DNA from: Sphingopyxis sp.
Lineage (GTDB): Bacteria > Pseudomonadota > Alphaproteobacteria > Sphingomonadales > Sphingomonadaceae
NCBI GenBank assembly: GCA_012035435.1
Contig: JAAUPH010000019.1
Coordinates: 1-15,862 of the forward strand
DNA length: 15,862 nt
Direction of reading: 5' to 3'
Shown: positions 7,465 through 15,234 of the stretch, in pieces
Numbering within the stretch: position 1 is the first letter of the stretch
How the letters are laid out: every line of letters begins with the position of its first letter
Notes under the pieces: model-generated
The model's input: only the letters and a program-made list of their open reading frames with translations
Told to the model about the DNA's origin: nothing
Database searches by the model: none
Program-made: the position numbers and the translations under genes

Positions 7465-8680
7465 GCGGGTCGATAACCGAGGGGCCGTAGCCGTTGAACA
7501 ACGGAGTAGGCGAAGCAATCCACTGGATCAGGTTATATCGGATGTCGCCGGCGTCCCAATCGGCATCGTCGGGCTGTTGTCGAACCTCAATTGCATTTTC
7601 AAAGCCGGCGGCAGCAAAGGCCGGGTTCCATAGCAACGCCGCCTGTTTCACCAACTCGCGGTAGGCATGCGGTGTGCTGTTCTGGATCCAGAAAACGATC
7701 GGTTTGACCGGTGGCGACAGAGGCTTGGACGGGTCCTGCTTTTCCAGACGCCAGCGTTGGATCACATCGTCGATCTGCGACCCTTCGATCCGTTCCAGGT
7801 TGGTCTTGCGAACAGAGATCAGCCCGACCCGAGGATCGTAGGAACGCGGTGCAAAGCCAGGGGCGGGCACCCTGACAAGGTTATGCTGCAACTCGATGCT
7901 GACTGGCTGAGGACCCGTTTTAAAATCGAACACATATTCGGTGATGATCGCGGTGTTGGCGGGATAGTTTCTGACGTCCTGTAGAGCAGTTTTGGCCTTG
8001 CTAAGCGACGGGTTCAAACCCGCCGCCGTGAGCAGAGGTGAGGCATTGCCGATACGGAACAGATCCGTACCGATAAACAGCGGATTGGCGGCGACGATAA
8101 GTGTCTTGTCGTCGGCATCCCGCGCGACAATCGTGAGGCGCGCCATGACACTGTCACCGGCATTGGTACCAAACGCCCGCTTGAGCGGACTGTCCGGTTC
8201 AATCGTATAGGCCAGATTTTCGCGCATCACATCGATGCGGTTGAACCGCTTGCGAAAACGTATGGTGAAATTGTCGCCGACCTGGCCAGCAAAACGCAAA
8301 TCGCCCAATTGCGCCAACAACCCGCTGACACCGTTGCGCACAAAGGTATAGTAGATGAATTGCTCGGACAGCTGCGATTCCGATATTTCCAGAAACACTG
8401 TGCCGCTGACCGCGTCCCGGTATATCGGAAATAGCCCGTCGAGGCGTTGCTTGTCTTTAACGAACTCTGCGATGGTCTTGGGTTTGGGAGCAGGCTTGTC
8501 CGCACTCGCCGTCGCATCAACTGCGACCGTGGGACAGTCAGGGCCGACGCAGGCCGAATCTTCGGTCGGCGCCGGCTGGGCCGCTGTTGGCATGAGGGGA
8601 AATAGGAGTAGCATGGCGAGAAGCACCAAGCGTGCCCAAGCTGCCATCCTACTGCATCCGATCTCTATCCCGCCAAACAT
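7436..8680 (-). CDS. DUF5117-type zinc metalloprotease, truncated before the catalytic motif
   Basis: The 414-residue product has a signal peptide (LVLLAMLLLFPLMPTAAQ). A long domain follows that I match to the DUF5118/DUF5117 part of secreted metalloproteases (KDKQRLDGLFPIYRDAVSGT; FIYYTFVRNGVSGLLAQLGD; RFRKRFNRIDVMRENLAY). It then begins the DUF4953 catalytic domain (PHAYRELVKQAALLWNPAFA; DIRYNLIQWIASPTPLFNGY; GPSVIDPR) and stops. The HExxH zinc site that should come soon after DPR-T-G is absent. From about nt 7466 the frame reads nine unrelated residues into permease DNA. Family members are about twice as long, so this protein should be inactive. The ATG at 8680 follows the receptor stop by 12 bases, with AGGA upstream, so it sits in the FecI/FecR operon. 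Confidence 0.7.
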   Translation of the reverse strand: MFGGIEIGCSRMAAWARLVLLAMLLLFPLMPTAAQPAPTEDSACVGPDCPTVAVDATASADKPAPKPKTIAEFVKDKQRLDGLFPIYRDAVSGTVFLEISESQLSEQFIYYTFVRNGVSGLLAQLGDLRFAGQVGDNFTIRFRKRFNRIDVMRENLAYTIEPDSPLKRAFGTNAGDSVMARLTIVARDADDKTLIVAANPLFIGTDLFRIGNASPLLTAAGLNPSLSKAKTALQDVRNYPANTAIITEYVFDFKTGPQPVSIELQHNLVRVPAPGFAPRSYDPRVGLISVRKTNLERIEGSQIDDVIQRWRLEKQDPSKPLSPPVKPIVFWIQNSTPHAYRELVKQAALLWNPAFAAAGFENAIEVRQQPDDADWDAGDIRYNLIQWIASPTPLFNGYGPSVIDPRIGTDRNGH

Positions 8681-8692
8681 GAGGTCCTACCT

Positions 8693-11053
8693 TCAGAAAC
8701 GGGCCCGGAAGCCCGCAGAAATCGTCCGCCCGCCGGTAAAGAGATAACGGTCGGGGAAGAAGAATTCGGCGTCGCCGCCATTGAAACGGGACGAAACGGC
8801 ACTGCGGATGTCCAGTTCAGTCGAGCCACGCAGCAGGTCGTCCCCTTGGAGAAACACTGTCCAGCCCGCACCGAGCGTGTCGAAACTATAGGACAGTCGC
8901 ATATCGAGCGTCGCATAAGCGGGGACGATGGTGTCCAGCCCGTGGATTTCGAACGACGACGGCGAAGCGGATTGGCGGGTATAAATCAACCGCCCCTCGG
9001 ACCCGTCCTTTTCGTAATTCAGCGAGGCATTGTAGACGAGGGCTGCCTGATCCTCGAACGGGCGGTCGACCGTGAAGCTTCCCAATGTACCATCATCGTT
9101 TCGGCCAGACAGCAAGGTTGGAAAACGGGACTTGGTATAAGTCAGATTTCCTAGCACCCCGAAATCGCTGAGAAAACCGGGCAGGAAGCTGAGCTTGCGG
9201 ATCAGCTCCAACTCGAAGCCATAAATTTTACCACCTGCGCCGTTTTCAGGGCGATTGCGTTCAAAGGACGTGGACGCATTGAACGCCACCAATTCGGGGC
9301 GCGCAGTGGCCAGAGCGCCAAAGCTGGCCAGGATTTCCTGGCGAACATCATCGTCGCCGCCTGCTTGGAAAAAGACGTTAGTGAAATTGTTGCTGACTTT
9401 TTTGTAAAAAAAGCCCGCCCTTATCAACCCCGGGGAATCGGTAAAATAATAGGACAAATCAATATCGAAATTGTCCGTCTTGGTCGGACGCAAATCGGGA
9501 TTGGCCTCGGTTATCAGCGCGCGATTGATGGTCGGACGCAGATCAATGCTTATCTGGCGCGATCGGCGCAGCAGCCGGAAGTCGGGATTCACGGTCGAGC
9601 GGAAATAGGCAAACCGAGCGACCAAATTGTCCTGTGGGCGATAGTTAAGGATTACACTGGGTGTTAATGTTGTCTGTGTCCCAGACAGTTCGGTGAAAGC
9701 CACCAGACCCGCATTCACAAACGTCTCACGCGGCTCAAGAATGTTCGCGGCTGTACGAACAGAAGGTGAGGTAAGAGATCGGCCACTCCGGAACCGGCTT
9801 TCAAAACGCGCGCCACCAATCAATTCAAAATTGGCCAGAGTGAATTTAGCCTCGACATAGCCGGCGCGGTTCTCTTCAACCGTCTTTGTGGGAATTAGCC
9901 CGCCGACGTCCAGAATGGGATCGAAGTCGCGCCGATCAGTGCGTGTAAAGCGCCGTTCGTTGCCGTTGACCTGAAATTCATTGCCAAAAGCGCGATCAAA
10001 ACCAGTTTCGCCCTCGATCCCGAAATTGAGCGCGAACTTGCCATAATCGAGCCCAGATTTGGTTTCGATTTCGACGAGGCCGCCCGATCCGGTCGCCTGA
10101 TGGCTGGGCAGCAGCGATTTCTGGATGGTAACCTGTGAAATATTTTCTGCCAGGAATCCGCTCAGGTCGATCGTGCGTTCAAATCCGGTCCCTTGCAGAT
10201 CCAGCCCGTTGAGCTGGATATTGATCGCCTCTGAACTGAAGCCGCGCACGGTGATCCGTTCGCCTTCCCCCGTCTCTTCGCTGCGGCCAAAGGCAACACC
10301 GGGCAACCGCCGCAAGGCTTCGGAGACGGTTTCGGCCGGAAAGCTGCCGAGCAGGTCGGACGAAACTATCGTGGCGCTGTTGTCGGCGCGCAGCTGTTGG
10401 TTAAGGGCCCGCTGGATGGCGCTGCTATAGCCAAGCACGACGATTTCGGCGCTCACACCGCCTAGCTTCAGGGCGACTCGCTGGCGCTCTTCGCTATCCG
10501 CAGCGAGCGGGAACGATGCACTCGACTGCCCAAGATATTCGACCGTAATGCTGGTTGCTGAGACCGGCACCTCGGGAAAGAAAAAGCGCCCCCGTTCGTC
10601 GGCTATGGTCGCCAGATCGGTCCCGTCGATGACCAGGCGGGCACCGGGAAGCGCCCAATCGTTGGCCGCTGCAGTAACCACGCCCTGCACGGGTGTTGTG
10701 CCAATTGACCCTGTGTTGTCCGTCGCAGCGCTCGCTGATTGGATTGAGAACACCCGTGGTTCGACCTGGCGGATGCGAAGTCCGGTACCAGTCAACAGTC
10801 GTTCCAGCCCCCGTACCGGAACAAAGCGACCACGCAGTTCGGTCGACCTCAGGCCGCGGACCAGTGCGGGATCGTACACAAGGTCGGCATCCGACTGCTG
10901 CGCGAACTGGTCGAGCGCGGCTTTCAAATCCTGCGCATCGACGTTAAAGGCGATTTGCTGCGGCGCTACCGCAGTCGTTTGTGCGACCACCGGAACGGTC
11001 GTCATCGCGGTCGCACCCGTAAGCAGCGCTGCCAGCCATTTTGCCCTGTTCAT
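8693..11053 (-). CDS. TonB-dependent receptor with STN signalling domain
   Basis: An outer-membrane receptor for active import of a ligand, of the transducer kind that signals to FecR. I start it at the ATG at 11053 because AAGGGG lies seven bases upstream and a signal peptide follows (KWLAALLTGATAMTTVPVVA); the frame is open further, to 11137. In order: an STN domain at about residues 33-105 (LKAALDQFAQQSDADLVYDP), a carboxypeptidase-regulatory-like domain at about 120-195, a plug at about 215-335 (SEALRRLPGVAFGRSEETGE, ERITVRGFSS, ATGSGGLVEIETKSG), then a barrel ending in a C-terminal Phe (RTISAGFRARF). The barrel is only about 420 residues. The step from GNEFQVNGN to ERRFTRTDRRDFDP at about nt 9960 looks like an in-frame deletion. 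The ligand is unknown; metal chelates, saccharides or peptides are possible. Confidence 0.85.
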   Translation of the reverse strand: MNRAKWLAALLTGATAMTTVPVVAQTTAVAPQQIAFNVDAQDLKAALDQFAQQSDADLVYDPALVRGLRSTELRGRFVPVRGLERLLTGTGLRIRQVEPRVFSIQSASAATDNTGSIGTTPVQGVVTAAANDWALPGARLVIDGTDLATIADERGRFFFPEVPVSATSITVEYLGQSSASFPLAADSEERQRVALKLGGVSAEIVVLGYSSAIQRALNQQLRADNSATIVSSDLLGSFPAETVSEALRRLPGVAFGRSEETGEGERITVRGFSSEAINIQLNGLDLQGTGFERTIDLSGFLAENISQVTIQKSLLPSHQATGSGGLVEIETKSGLDYGKFALNFGIEGETGFDRAFGNEFQVNGNERRFTRTDRRDFDPILDVGGLIPTKTVEENRAGYVEAKFTLANFELIGGARFESRFRSGRSLTSPSVRTAANILEPRETFVNAGLVAFTELSGTQTTLTPSVILNYRPQDNLVARFAYFRSTVNPDFRLLRRSRQISIDLRPTINRALITEANPDLRPTKTDNFDIDLSYYFTDSPGLIRAGFFYKKVSNNFTNVFFQAGGDDDVRQEILASFGALATARPELVAFNASTSFERNRPENGAGGKIYGFELELIRKLSFLPGFLSDFGVLGNLTYTKSRFPTLLSGRNDDGTLGSFTVDRPFEDQAALVYNASLNYEKDGSEGRLIYTRQSASPSSFEIHGLDTIVPAYATLDMRLSYSFDTLGAGWTVFLQGDDLLRGSTELDIRSAVSSRFNGGDAEFFFPDRYLFTGGRTISAGFRARF

Positions 11054-11143
11054 TATGTTGCCCCTTGTGCATCGGTCCACTGCGCCGACCAATTCCCTTG
11101 TTGACCGGCTCCATCGAACATGACGCACTAGTGACAAAATCCC

Positions 11144-12283
11144 TCAAGGCTTGGCGGTAATCCCGGCGTCCGATGCGCCATTATTTGCATCCGGCAGGAT
11201 CAAGATAGTATCACCGCGCTGGCGGGCGAGGCGGACAGGGAAGCTGGCTGACAGGGCGTTGGCAAAGTTTTCTGCCGAACCGATGCGCAAGGTTGCGCTG
11301 ATTTTCATCGTCGCGATCGCCGGGTCGCCTACTTGCAATTTGATGTTGGAATAGCGGTTGATCTCCGTCACCACGGCGCTCAGCGGCTGGTTGTCAAAAA
11401 TCAACCGGCCCTCACGCCAGCTGGCGGACGTTGCCAAATTGGCGCGGCTGATTTCAGCGCGCTGGCCAGCGCCAACGACAATTTGCTCCCCGGCCACCAA
11501 CTGCGCAATGCTGGTCGCCGCTGCGGTATCGCCACGCTCAACGCGCACTTTCCCTTCCAGTAGCGTGACCTTGATGCTCCCGGCGTCCTTGCGAACCGAA
11601 AAGACGGTGCCCAATGCAACAACCCTTTCTTTTCCGGCCGCGACAATAAAGGGACGCCTTTGGTCGTGCGCCACATGGAAGACGGCCTCACCCAGCAACA
11701 GTCGCAAGTTGCGGCGCCCATTGCTGAAATCAACGGCCACTAGCGAATTGGTATTCAATTCGATGCGCGAGCGATCAGGCAGGACAAAGCTGGCCCGTTG
11801 ACCAACCGCCGTACGGTAACGCGATGCAAAGCGCTCGCCTTGTGTGGGGTTCGCTGCAGCAACCTCCTGCGGTACGACCGGAGTTTTCGGCGGGCTGCCC
11901 GGACCCTGGGCCGACTGCATCGCCACAGGCGCGGTTTCCGTCATCGGCTTGCTGTAGAGCATCGCGCCAGAGAACAGCACCAGCGCCAGCGATGCTGCTA
12001 TCGCCCAGCCATGCTGCCGCCAACCGCTGGGTCTTTGTGCCGAAACGGAGAGAGCATCAATGCGCAGACGGGCCATCGCCGGATGCTCGCCGACATCACC
12101 GAGCGCGCTCCACATGCTGCTGACCTGTTCATAGGCGGCAGCGTGAGCATGGTTTGCATCGCGCCACCCGCAAAATCTGTTCCAAAGATCGGGTCCAGCG
12201 TCCTCCCTACGGAGTAGTGCAAACCACTCCGATGCCGCAGCAAGCGCATCGCCATCGACCGAATTTTGAGTTACGTCGGTCAT
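11144..12283 (-). CDS. fecR: FecR-family anti-sigma/sigma regulator
   Basis: FecR proteins sit in the inner membrane, sense the loaded TonB receptor through its STN domain and control the partner ECF sigma factor. The 379-residue product has the N-terminal DUF4880-like cytoplasmic part (AAASEWFALLRREDAGPDLW, GWRDANHAHAAAYEQV) and one membrane helix at about residues 91-110 (WAIAASLALVLFSGAMLY). A FecR domain covers about 160-260 (RTAVGQRASFVLPDRSRIEL; LLLGEAVFHVAHDQRRPFIV; LGTVFSVRKD; VTLLEGKVRVERG). An STN-like end follows (FDNQPLSAVVTEINRYSNIK). Length and domain order are normal. The ATG overlaps the sigma-factor stop by four bases (ATGA). The receptor gene follows after about 90 bases. 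The symbol denotes the family, not proven ferric-citrate sensing. Confidence 0.9.
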   Translation of the reverse strand: MTDVTQNSVDGDALAAASEWFALLRREDAGPDLWNRFCGWRDANHAHAAAYEQVSSMWSALGDVGEHPAMARLRIDALSVSAQRPSGWRQHGWAIAASLALVLFSGAMLYSKPMTETAPVAMQSAQGPGSPPKTPVVPQEVAAANPTQGERFASRYRTAVGQRASFVLPDRSRIELNTNSLVAVDFSNGRRNLRLLLGEAVFHVAHDQRRPFIVAAGKERVVALGTVFSVRKDAGSIKVTLLEGKVRVERGDTAAATSIAQLVAGEQIVVGAGQRAEISRANLATSASWREGRLIFDNQPLSAVVTEINRYSNIKLQVGDPAIATMKISATLRIGSAENFANALSASFPVRLARQRGDTILILPDANNGASDAGITAKP

Positions 12284-12807
12284 GCCGGGGGGGCCAGATT
12301 CCGGGCCAGATGATGAATGGCTGCAATCATATGTTTCTCGACGGAGCTTACCGAAATTCCGAACCGGTCTGCAATTTCCCGATATTTCAAACCTTCATAA
12401 CGGTGCAGCAGAAACACCGTTCGGGTCCGTTCGGGCAGTTCATCGATCAGGATGAAAAGATGCCGCAATGCGTCCCGACCAAGCAAGACGCGCTCGGGCG
12501 ATATTTCCTCAAAACTTTCGCCTTCGCGGTGGTGCAGTTCGGTGCGGGCGGTCGACCACGTCAGTCCCCGCCGTGCGCGATCACGCAACAAATTGCTCGC
12601 AGCCTGAAAAACATAGGCGGTAGGATTGTCGATCGATGCATCGTCCGCGCGGTCGAGCAGCCGGCTGAACAACTCTTGCGTCAAGTCATCGACCTCTGCC
12701 GCATTCCTGACCCGCTTGGCAAAATAAGCGCGTATGGGCCGTTCGAGGCGAGCATGGAGATCGGCGTGAAATGCGACTTCGCTATTGTTGAGTTTGCCCT
12801 TCGCCAT
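12280..12807 (-). CDS. fecI: FecI-type ECF sigma factor
   Basis: The 175-residue product has region 2 (FHADLHARLERPIRAYFAKR; VDDLTQELFSRLLDR; NPTAYVFQAASNLLRDRARR) and region 4 (IDELPERTRTVFLLHRYEGL, YREIADRFGISVSSVEKHMI) of FecI-like ECF sigma factors. It is the first gene of a minus-strand unit running into fecR with a four-base overlap and then the TonB receptor. This is the standard cell-surface-signalling order. It should direct RNA polymerase to the receptor operon when FecR is signalled. Length is normal and no lesion is seen. The name is by family; the inducing ligand cannot be read from the sequence. Confidence 0.9.
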   Translation of the reverse strand: MAKGKLNNSEVAFHADLHARLERPIRAYFAKRVRNAAEVDDLTQELFSRLLDRADDASIDNPTAYVFQAASNLLRDRARRGLTWSTARTELHHREGESFEEISPERVLLGRDALRHLFILIDELPERTRTVFLLHRYEGLKYREIADRFGISVSSVEKHMIAAIHHLARNLAPPA

Positions 12808-13056
12808 TCGATGTTAGTGCAGGACGAGTGCCAATAAGGTCAATGATCCAATGTATCGGCACAAATGGGATCCACGCTTGAACAAATGTCAGGATTCAAG
12901 TGGCGGGTCGTTCGTCATTTATGTCAGAAAAGTTGGCGAAACCGCAAATGCCCAAAGAGAGCCTCTGGCGGCACCATACGAGGCCTAAGCCGCAAGCGAT
13001 ATGCCGGACATAAGCGTCTAAGCCCGCAAACAGTTCATTGTGGGCCAAAGGCCCGA
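12808..13056. other. Divergent intergenic region between fecI and traG
   Basis: No gene is recognised in these 249 bases. They hold the upstream region of the minus-strand fecI and of the plus-strand traG. A TTGACC lies 36 to 31 bases before the fecI ATG but has no good -10 partner. A perfect short inverted repeat, GGGCC-AAA-GGCCC at 13042-13054, ends two bases before the traG ATG. The traG frame is open back to 12865, but that upstream part has no protein-like character. Confidence 0.4.
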
Positions 13057-14140
13057 ATGACCCCCACCAAAATCCTGATCGGCCAAAACCTGTTTGTGTT
13101 CGCCATCGTGATCGCGGGCATCTGGCTGGCGACACGATGGGCGGCATCGGCGCTGGCCTACCAACCCCAGCTTGGACCGGCATGGTTCATCGTCGTCGAT
13201 ATTCCTGTCTACCGCCTCTGGTCGATCTTCCCCTGGTGGTATCATTTGGACGCTTACGCCCCGCACGTTTTCGACACAGCAGGCTCGATCGCCGCGGCAA
13301 GCGGCTTCGTCGGCTGCGGCACGGCAATCTTCGGATCGCTTTGGCGCGCCCGGCAGTCACGCAATGTCACCACGTACGGCTCTGCCAAATGGGCGAGCGC
13401 CGCCGAAATGCGCAAGGCCGGGCTGTTCGATGCCGCTGGTGTCTTTCTCGGTCGCATCGGCGCACACTACGTCCGCCATGACGGCCCCGCGCATGTCATA
13501 GCATTCGCGCCGACGCGGTCGGGCAAGGGTGTAGGGCTGGTCGTTCCGACCTTGCTCGGCTGGTCGGGCTCCGCAGTCGTCCACGACATCAAGGGCGAGA
13601 ATTGGCAGCTGACGGCGGGCTGGCGGCAGCGTTTCTCGCACTGTTTGCTGTTCAACCCGACCGATGCACGCTCGGCGCGTTACAACCCGCTGATGGAAGT
13701 GCGGCGCGGCGTTCATGAAGTCCGCGACGTCCAGAACATCGCCGACATCCTCGTCGACCCCGAAGGCGCGCTCGAACGGCGCAACCATCGGGAAAAGACC
13801 AGCCCTGCGCTGCTCGTCGGCGCGATCCTCCACATTCTTTATGCCGAACAGGAGAAGACGCTCGCGCGGGTCGCCACCTTCCTGTCCGACCCCGAGCGCA
13901 GCTTTGCCGCGACGTTGCGCGCGATAATGACCACCAACCATCTCGGCAGCGCCGAGGCACCGCAAGTGCATCCGGTGGTTGCGTCGGCGGCGCGCGAAGT
14001 GCTCAACAAGAGCGAGAATGAACGATCGGGCGTGCTCTCGACCGCGATGTCGTGTCTCGGGCTCTACCGCGACCCGACCGTCGCTGCCGTCACATCGACC
14101 TGCGACTGGCGGATCGCCGACCTTGTCGAAGGCGCACATG
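13057..14140 (+). pseudogene. traG: VirD4/TraG coupling protein, truncated before Walker B
   Basis: This is a coupling ATPase of a trb-type conjugation system. I start it at the ATG at 13057, which opens a membrane helix (ILIGQNLFVFAIVIAGIWLA); more hydrophobic segments follow (WFIVVDIPVYRLWSIFPWW; GSIAAASGFVGCGTAIFG). Then come the family motifs TYGSAKWASAAEMRKAGL, Walker A in FAPTRSGKGVGLVVP at about residues 149-163, VVHDIKGENWQLTAGWR, and NPLMEVRRGVHEVRDVQNIA. Similarity runs to [11 protein letters not shown] near nt 14140 and ends there. The usual continuation with Walker B (LLDEF) is absent, and the frame carries on through an antisense IS3-type fragment to a stop at 14560-14562. About 360 of the usual 600 or so residues remain, so it is inactive. 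Confidence 0.85.
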
Positions 14141-14475
14141 GGGCTGTAGCTTCTTCTGGTAATCGTATGAGCAATATTGGCTACCGCGATCAGAATGGAA
14201 TAGGCAGCCCGGCGGCGGATTACGCAGTCACACCGCCATGTCCAATGCCTGGATCGCCAGATCCTTCTTCATTCGGTCACTGGCAGCCCAACCGACCACA
14301 CGGCGGCGCAGTTTATCCTGAGCGCCTGCCTTGGCAGGCAGTCGAAGGGCAGATCGAGGATGACAGCAAGGTAGAGCCACCCTTCGGCCGTCCAGACATA
14401 GGTGATATCGCCAGCTCACTTCTGGTTGGGCGCAACGGCTACAAAGTCGCCGTCCAGCCAGTTCGCTGCAACACC
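14141..14475 (-). mobile_element. IS3-family transposase (OrfB) remnant
   Basis: Read on the minus strand, the pieces of an IS3-type DDE transposase are in order. NWLDGDFVAVAPNQK is followed by a stop where Trp is expected, then [20 protein letters not shown] with the first catalytic Asp, a disrupted stretch, and [25 protein letters not shown] is then followed by a stop where Arg is expected, and [20 protein letters not shown] holds the second catalytic Asp, before DYQKKL. No ends, inverted repeats or OrfA are present. It joins truncated traG on one side to truncated trbI on the other, so it probably marks a deletion between two IS copies or adjacent to one. It carries two stops and one insertion, so it is dead. 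Confidence 0.8.
14311..14350. repeat. REP-like palindromic repeat inside the IS3 remnant
   Basis: A 40-base insertion breaks the transposase frame between LAVILDL and RRVVGW. It starts GTTTATCCTGAGC, ends GTCGAAGGGC, and carries a central palindrome GCCTGCCTTGGCAGGC (14324-14339; 7-bp stem, 2-base loop). The outer parts match the widespread bacterial interspersed motif of the type TCCTGAGC...GTCGAAGG, from memory common in sphingomonad genomes. It is probably a REP/BIME-type repeat. Confidence 0.5.
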
Positions 14476-14479
14476 CAGC

Positions 14480-15018
14480 GTCATCGCCGCGAGCCTGATA
14501 ACCGGGCTCAACTCCGACTTGCCCGGCCTCGTCACCGCGCAAATGACGCAGAACGTCTATGACAGCGCGACCGGGCGTATATTGCTCGTCCCGCAGGGCG
14601 CGCGGCTGATCGGCACTTACGACAGCGTGGTCGCGTTCGGGCAGCGCCGTGCCTAGATCGTGTGGCAGCGACTGATCCTGCCCGACGGTGATTCGCTGCG
14701 CATCGACAACGCGCCTGCGACCGATGCGGCGGGCTATGCCGGGCTCGAAGACCGGGTCGATTTTTGCACCTGGTCGCTGCTGAAGGGCATCGGTTTCGCC
14801 ACGCTGCTCGGGGTCGGCACCGAACTCTCGATCGGCGGCGAGAGCGATCTCGTCCGCGCAATCCGCGAAGCCACGCAGCAGAACGCCGCGCGAGCGAGCG
14901 ATCAGCTCGTTCAACGCAATCTCGACATTCAGCCGACCATCACGATCCGCCCGCGCGCGTGCGCCTCGTCGTGCACAAGGATCTGGTGTTCGACACGCCA
15001 AACGGGGGAGGGCGCTGA
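14480..15018 (+). pseudogene. trbI: TrbI/VirB10 C-terminal fragment with stop codon and frameshift
   Basis: TrbI/VirB10 spans both membranes as the outer-core scaffold of the conjugation channel. The conserved C-terminal domain is seen: VIAASLITGLNSDLPGLVTA, QMTQNVYDSATGRILLVPQG, ARLIGTYDSVVAFGQRRA. A TAG at 14654-14656 stands where Leu is usual. IVWQRLILPDGDSLRI, GYAGLEDRVD and TELSIGGE follow, then DLVRAIREATQQNAARASDQ and QPTITIRP. Near nt 14955 the frame must shift by one base to continue RVRLVVHKDLVFDTPNGGGR to TGA at 15016-15018. The first half of the gene is missing, replaced by the IS3 remnant. With three lesions it is a clear pseudogene. The DUF2274 gene starts two bases after its stop, as in intact trb operons. 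Confidence 0.85.
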
Positions 15019-15019
15019 C

Positions 15020-15229
15020 ATGGCCGATCTTCGCCTCGCCAAGCTCCCAGACCGCACGCCGGTCAAGCTCGCCATCCAGGTCACGCCCGATCTGCATCAG
15101 GCGCTGACCGACTATGGCGCGCTCTATGCGCTGGCCTATGGTCGCGAAGAGGCGGTCGCCGAGCTTGTCCCGGCGATGCTTGCGGCCTTTCTGGACAGCG
15201 ATCGTGCATTCGCCAAGCGGGCACGCTAA
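15020..15229 (+). CDS. DUF2274 family protein
   Basis: The 69-residue product (MADLRLAKLPDRTPVKLAIQ, VTPDLHQALTDYGALYALAY, VAELVPAMLAAFLDSDRAFA) matches the small DUF2274 proteins found directly after trbI in alphaproteobacterial conjugative elements. The pattern resembles a ribbon-helix-helix protein: a short strand with conserved KLP and VKL, then two helices. The start is fixed by its position just after the trbI stop. It appears complete. The function is not established; a DNA-binding role in transfer control is a guess. Confidence 0.8.
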   Translation: MADLRLAKLPDRTPVKLAIQVTPDLHQALTDYGALYALAYGREEAVAELVPAMLAAFLDSDRAFAKRAR

Positions 15230-15234
15230 CGGTC

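Noticed and set aside
11054..11137. Upstream start of the TonB receptor at 11137
   Set aside because: The extra 28 residues are not signal-like, and the internal ATG at 11053 has a good ribosome binding site and signal peptide.
12865..13056. Upstream extension of the traG frame to an ATG at 12865
   Set aside because: These 64 codons are Arg and Lys-rich and unlike any TraG N-terminus, whereas the ATG at 13057 opens directly into the expected membrane helix.
14228..15097. A 289-codon minus-strand frame across the IS3 remnant and trbI
   Set aside because: Only its last portion is real transposase sequence; most of it is antisense to conserved TrbI.
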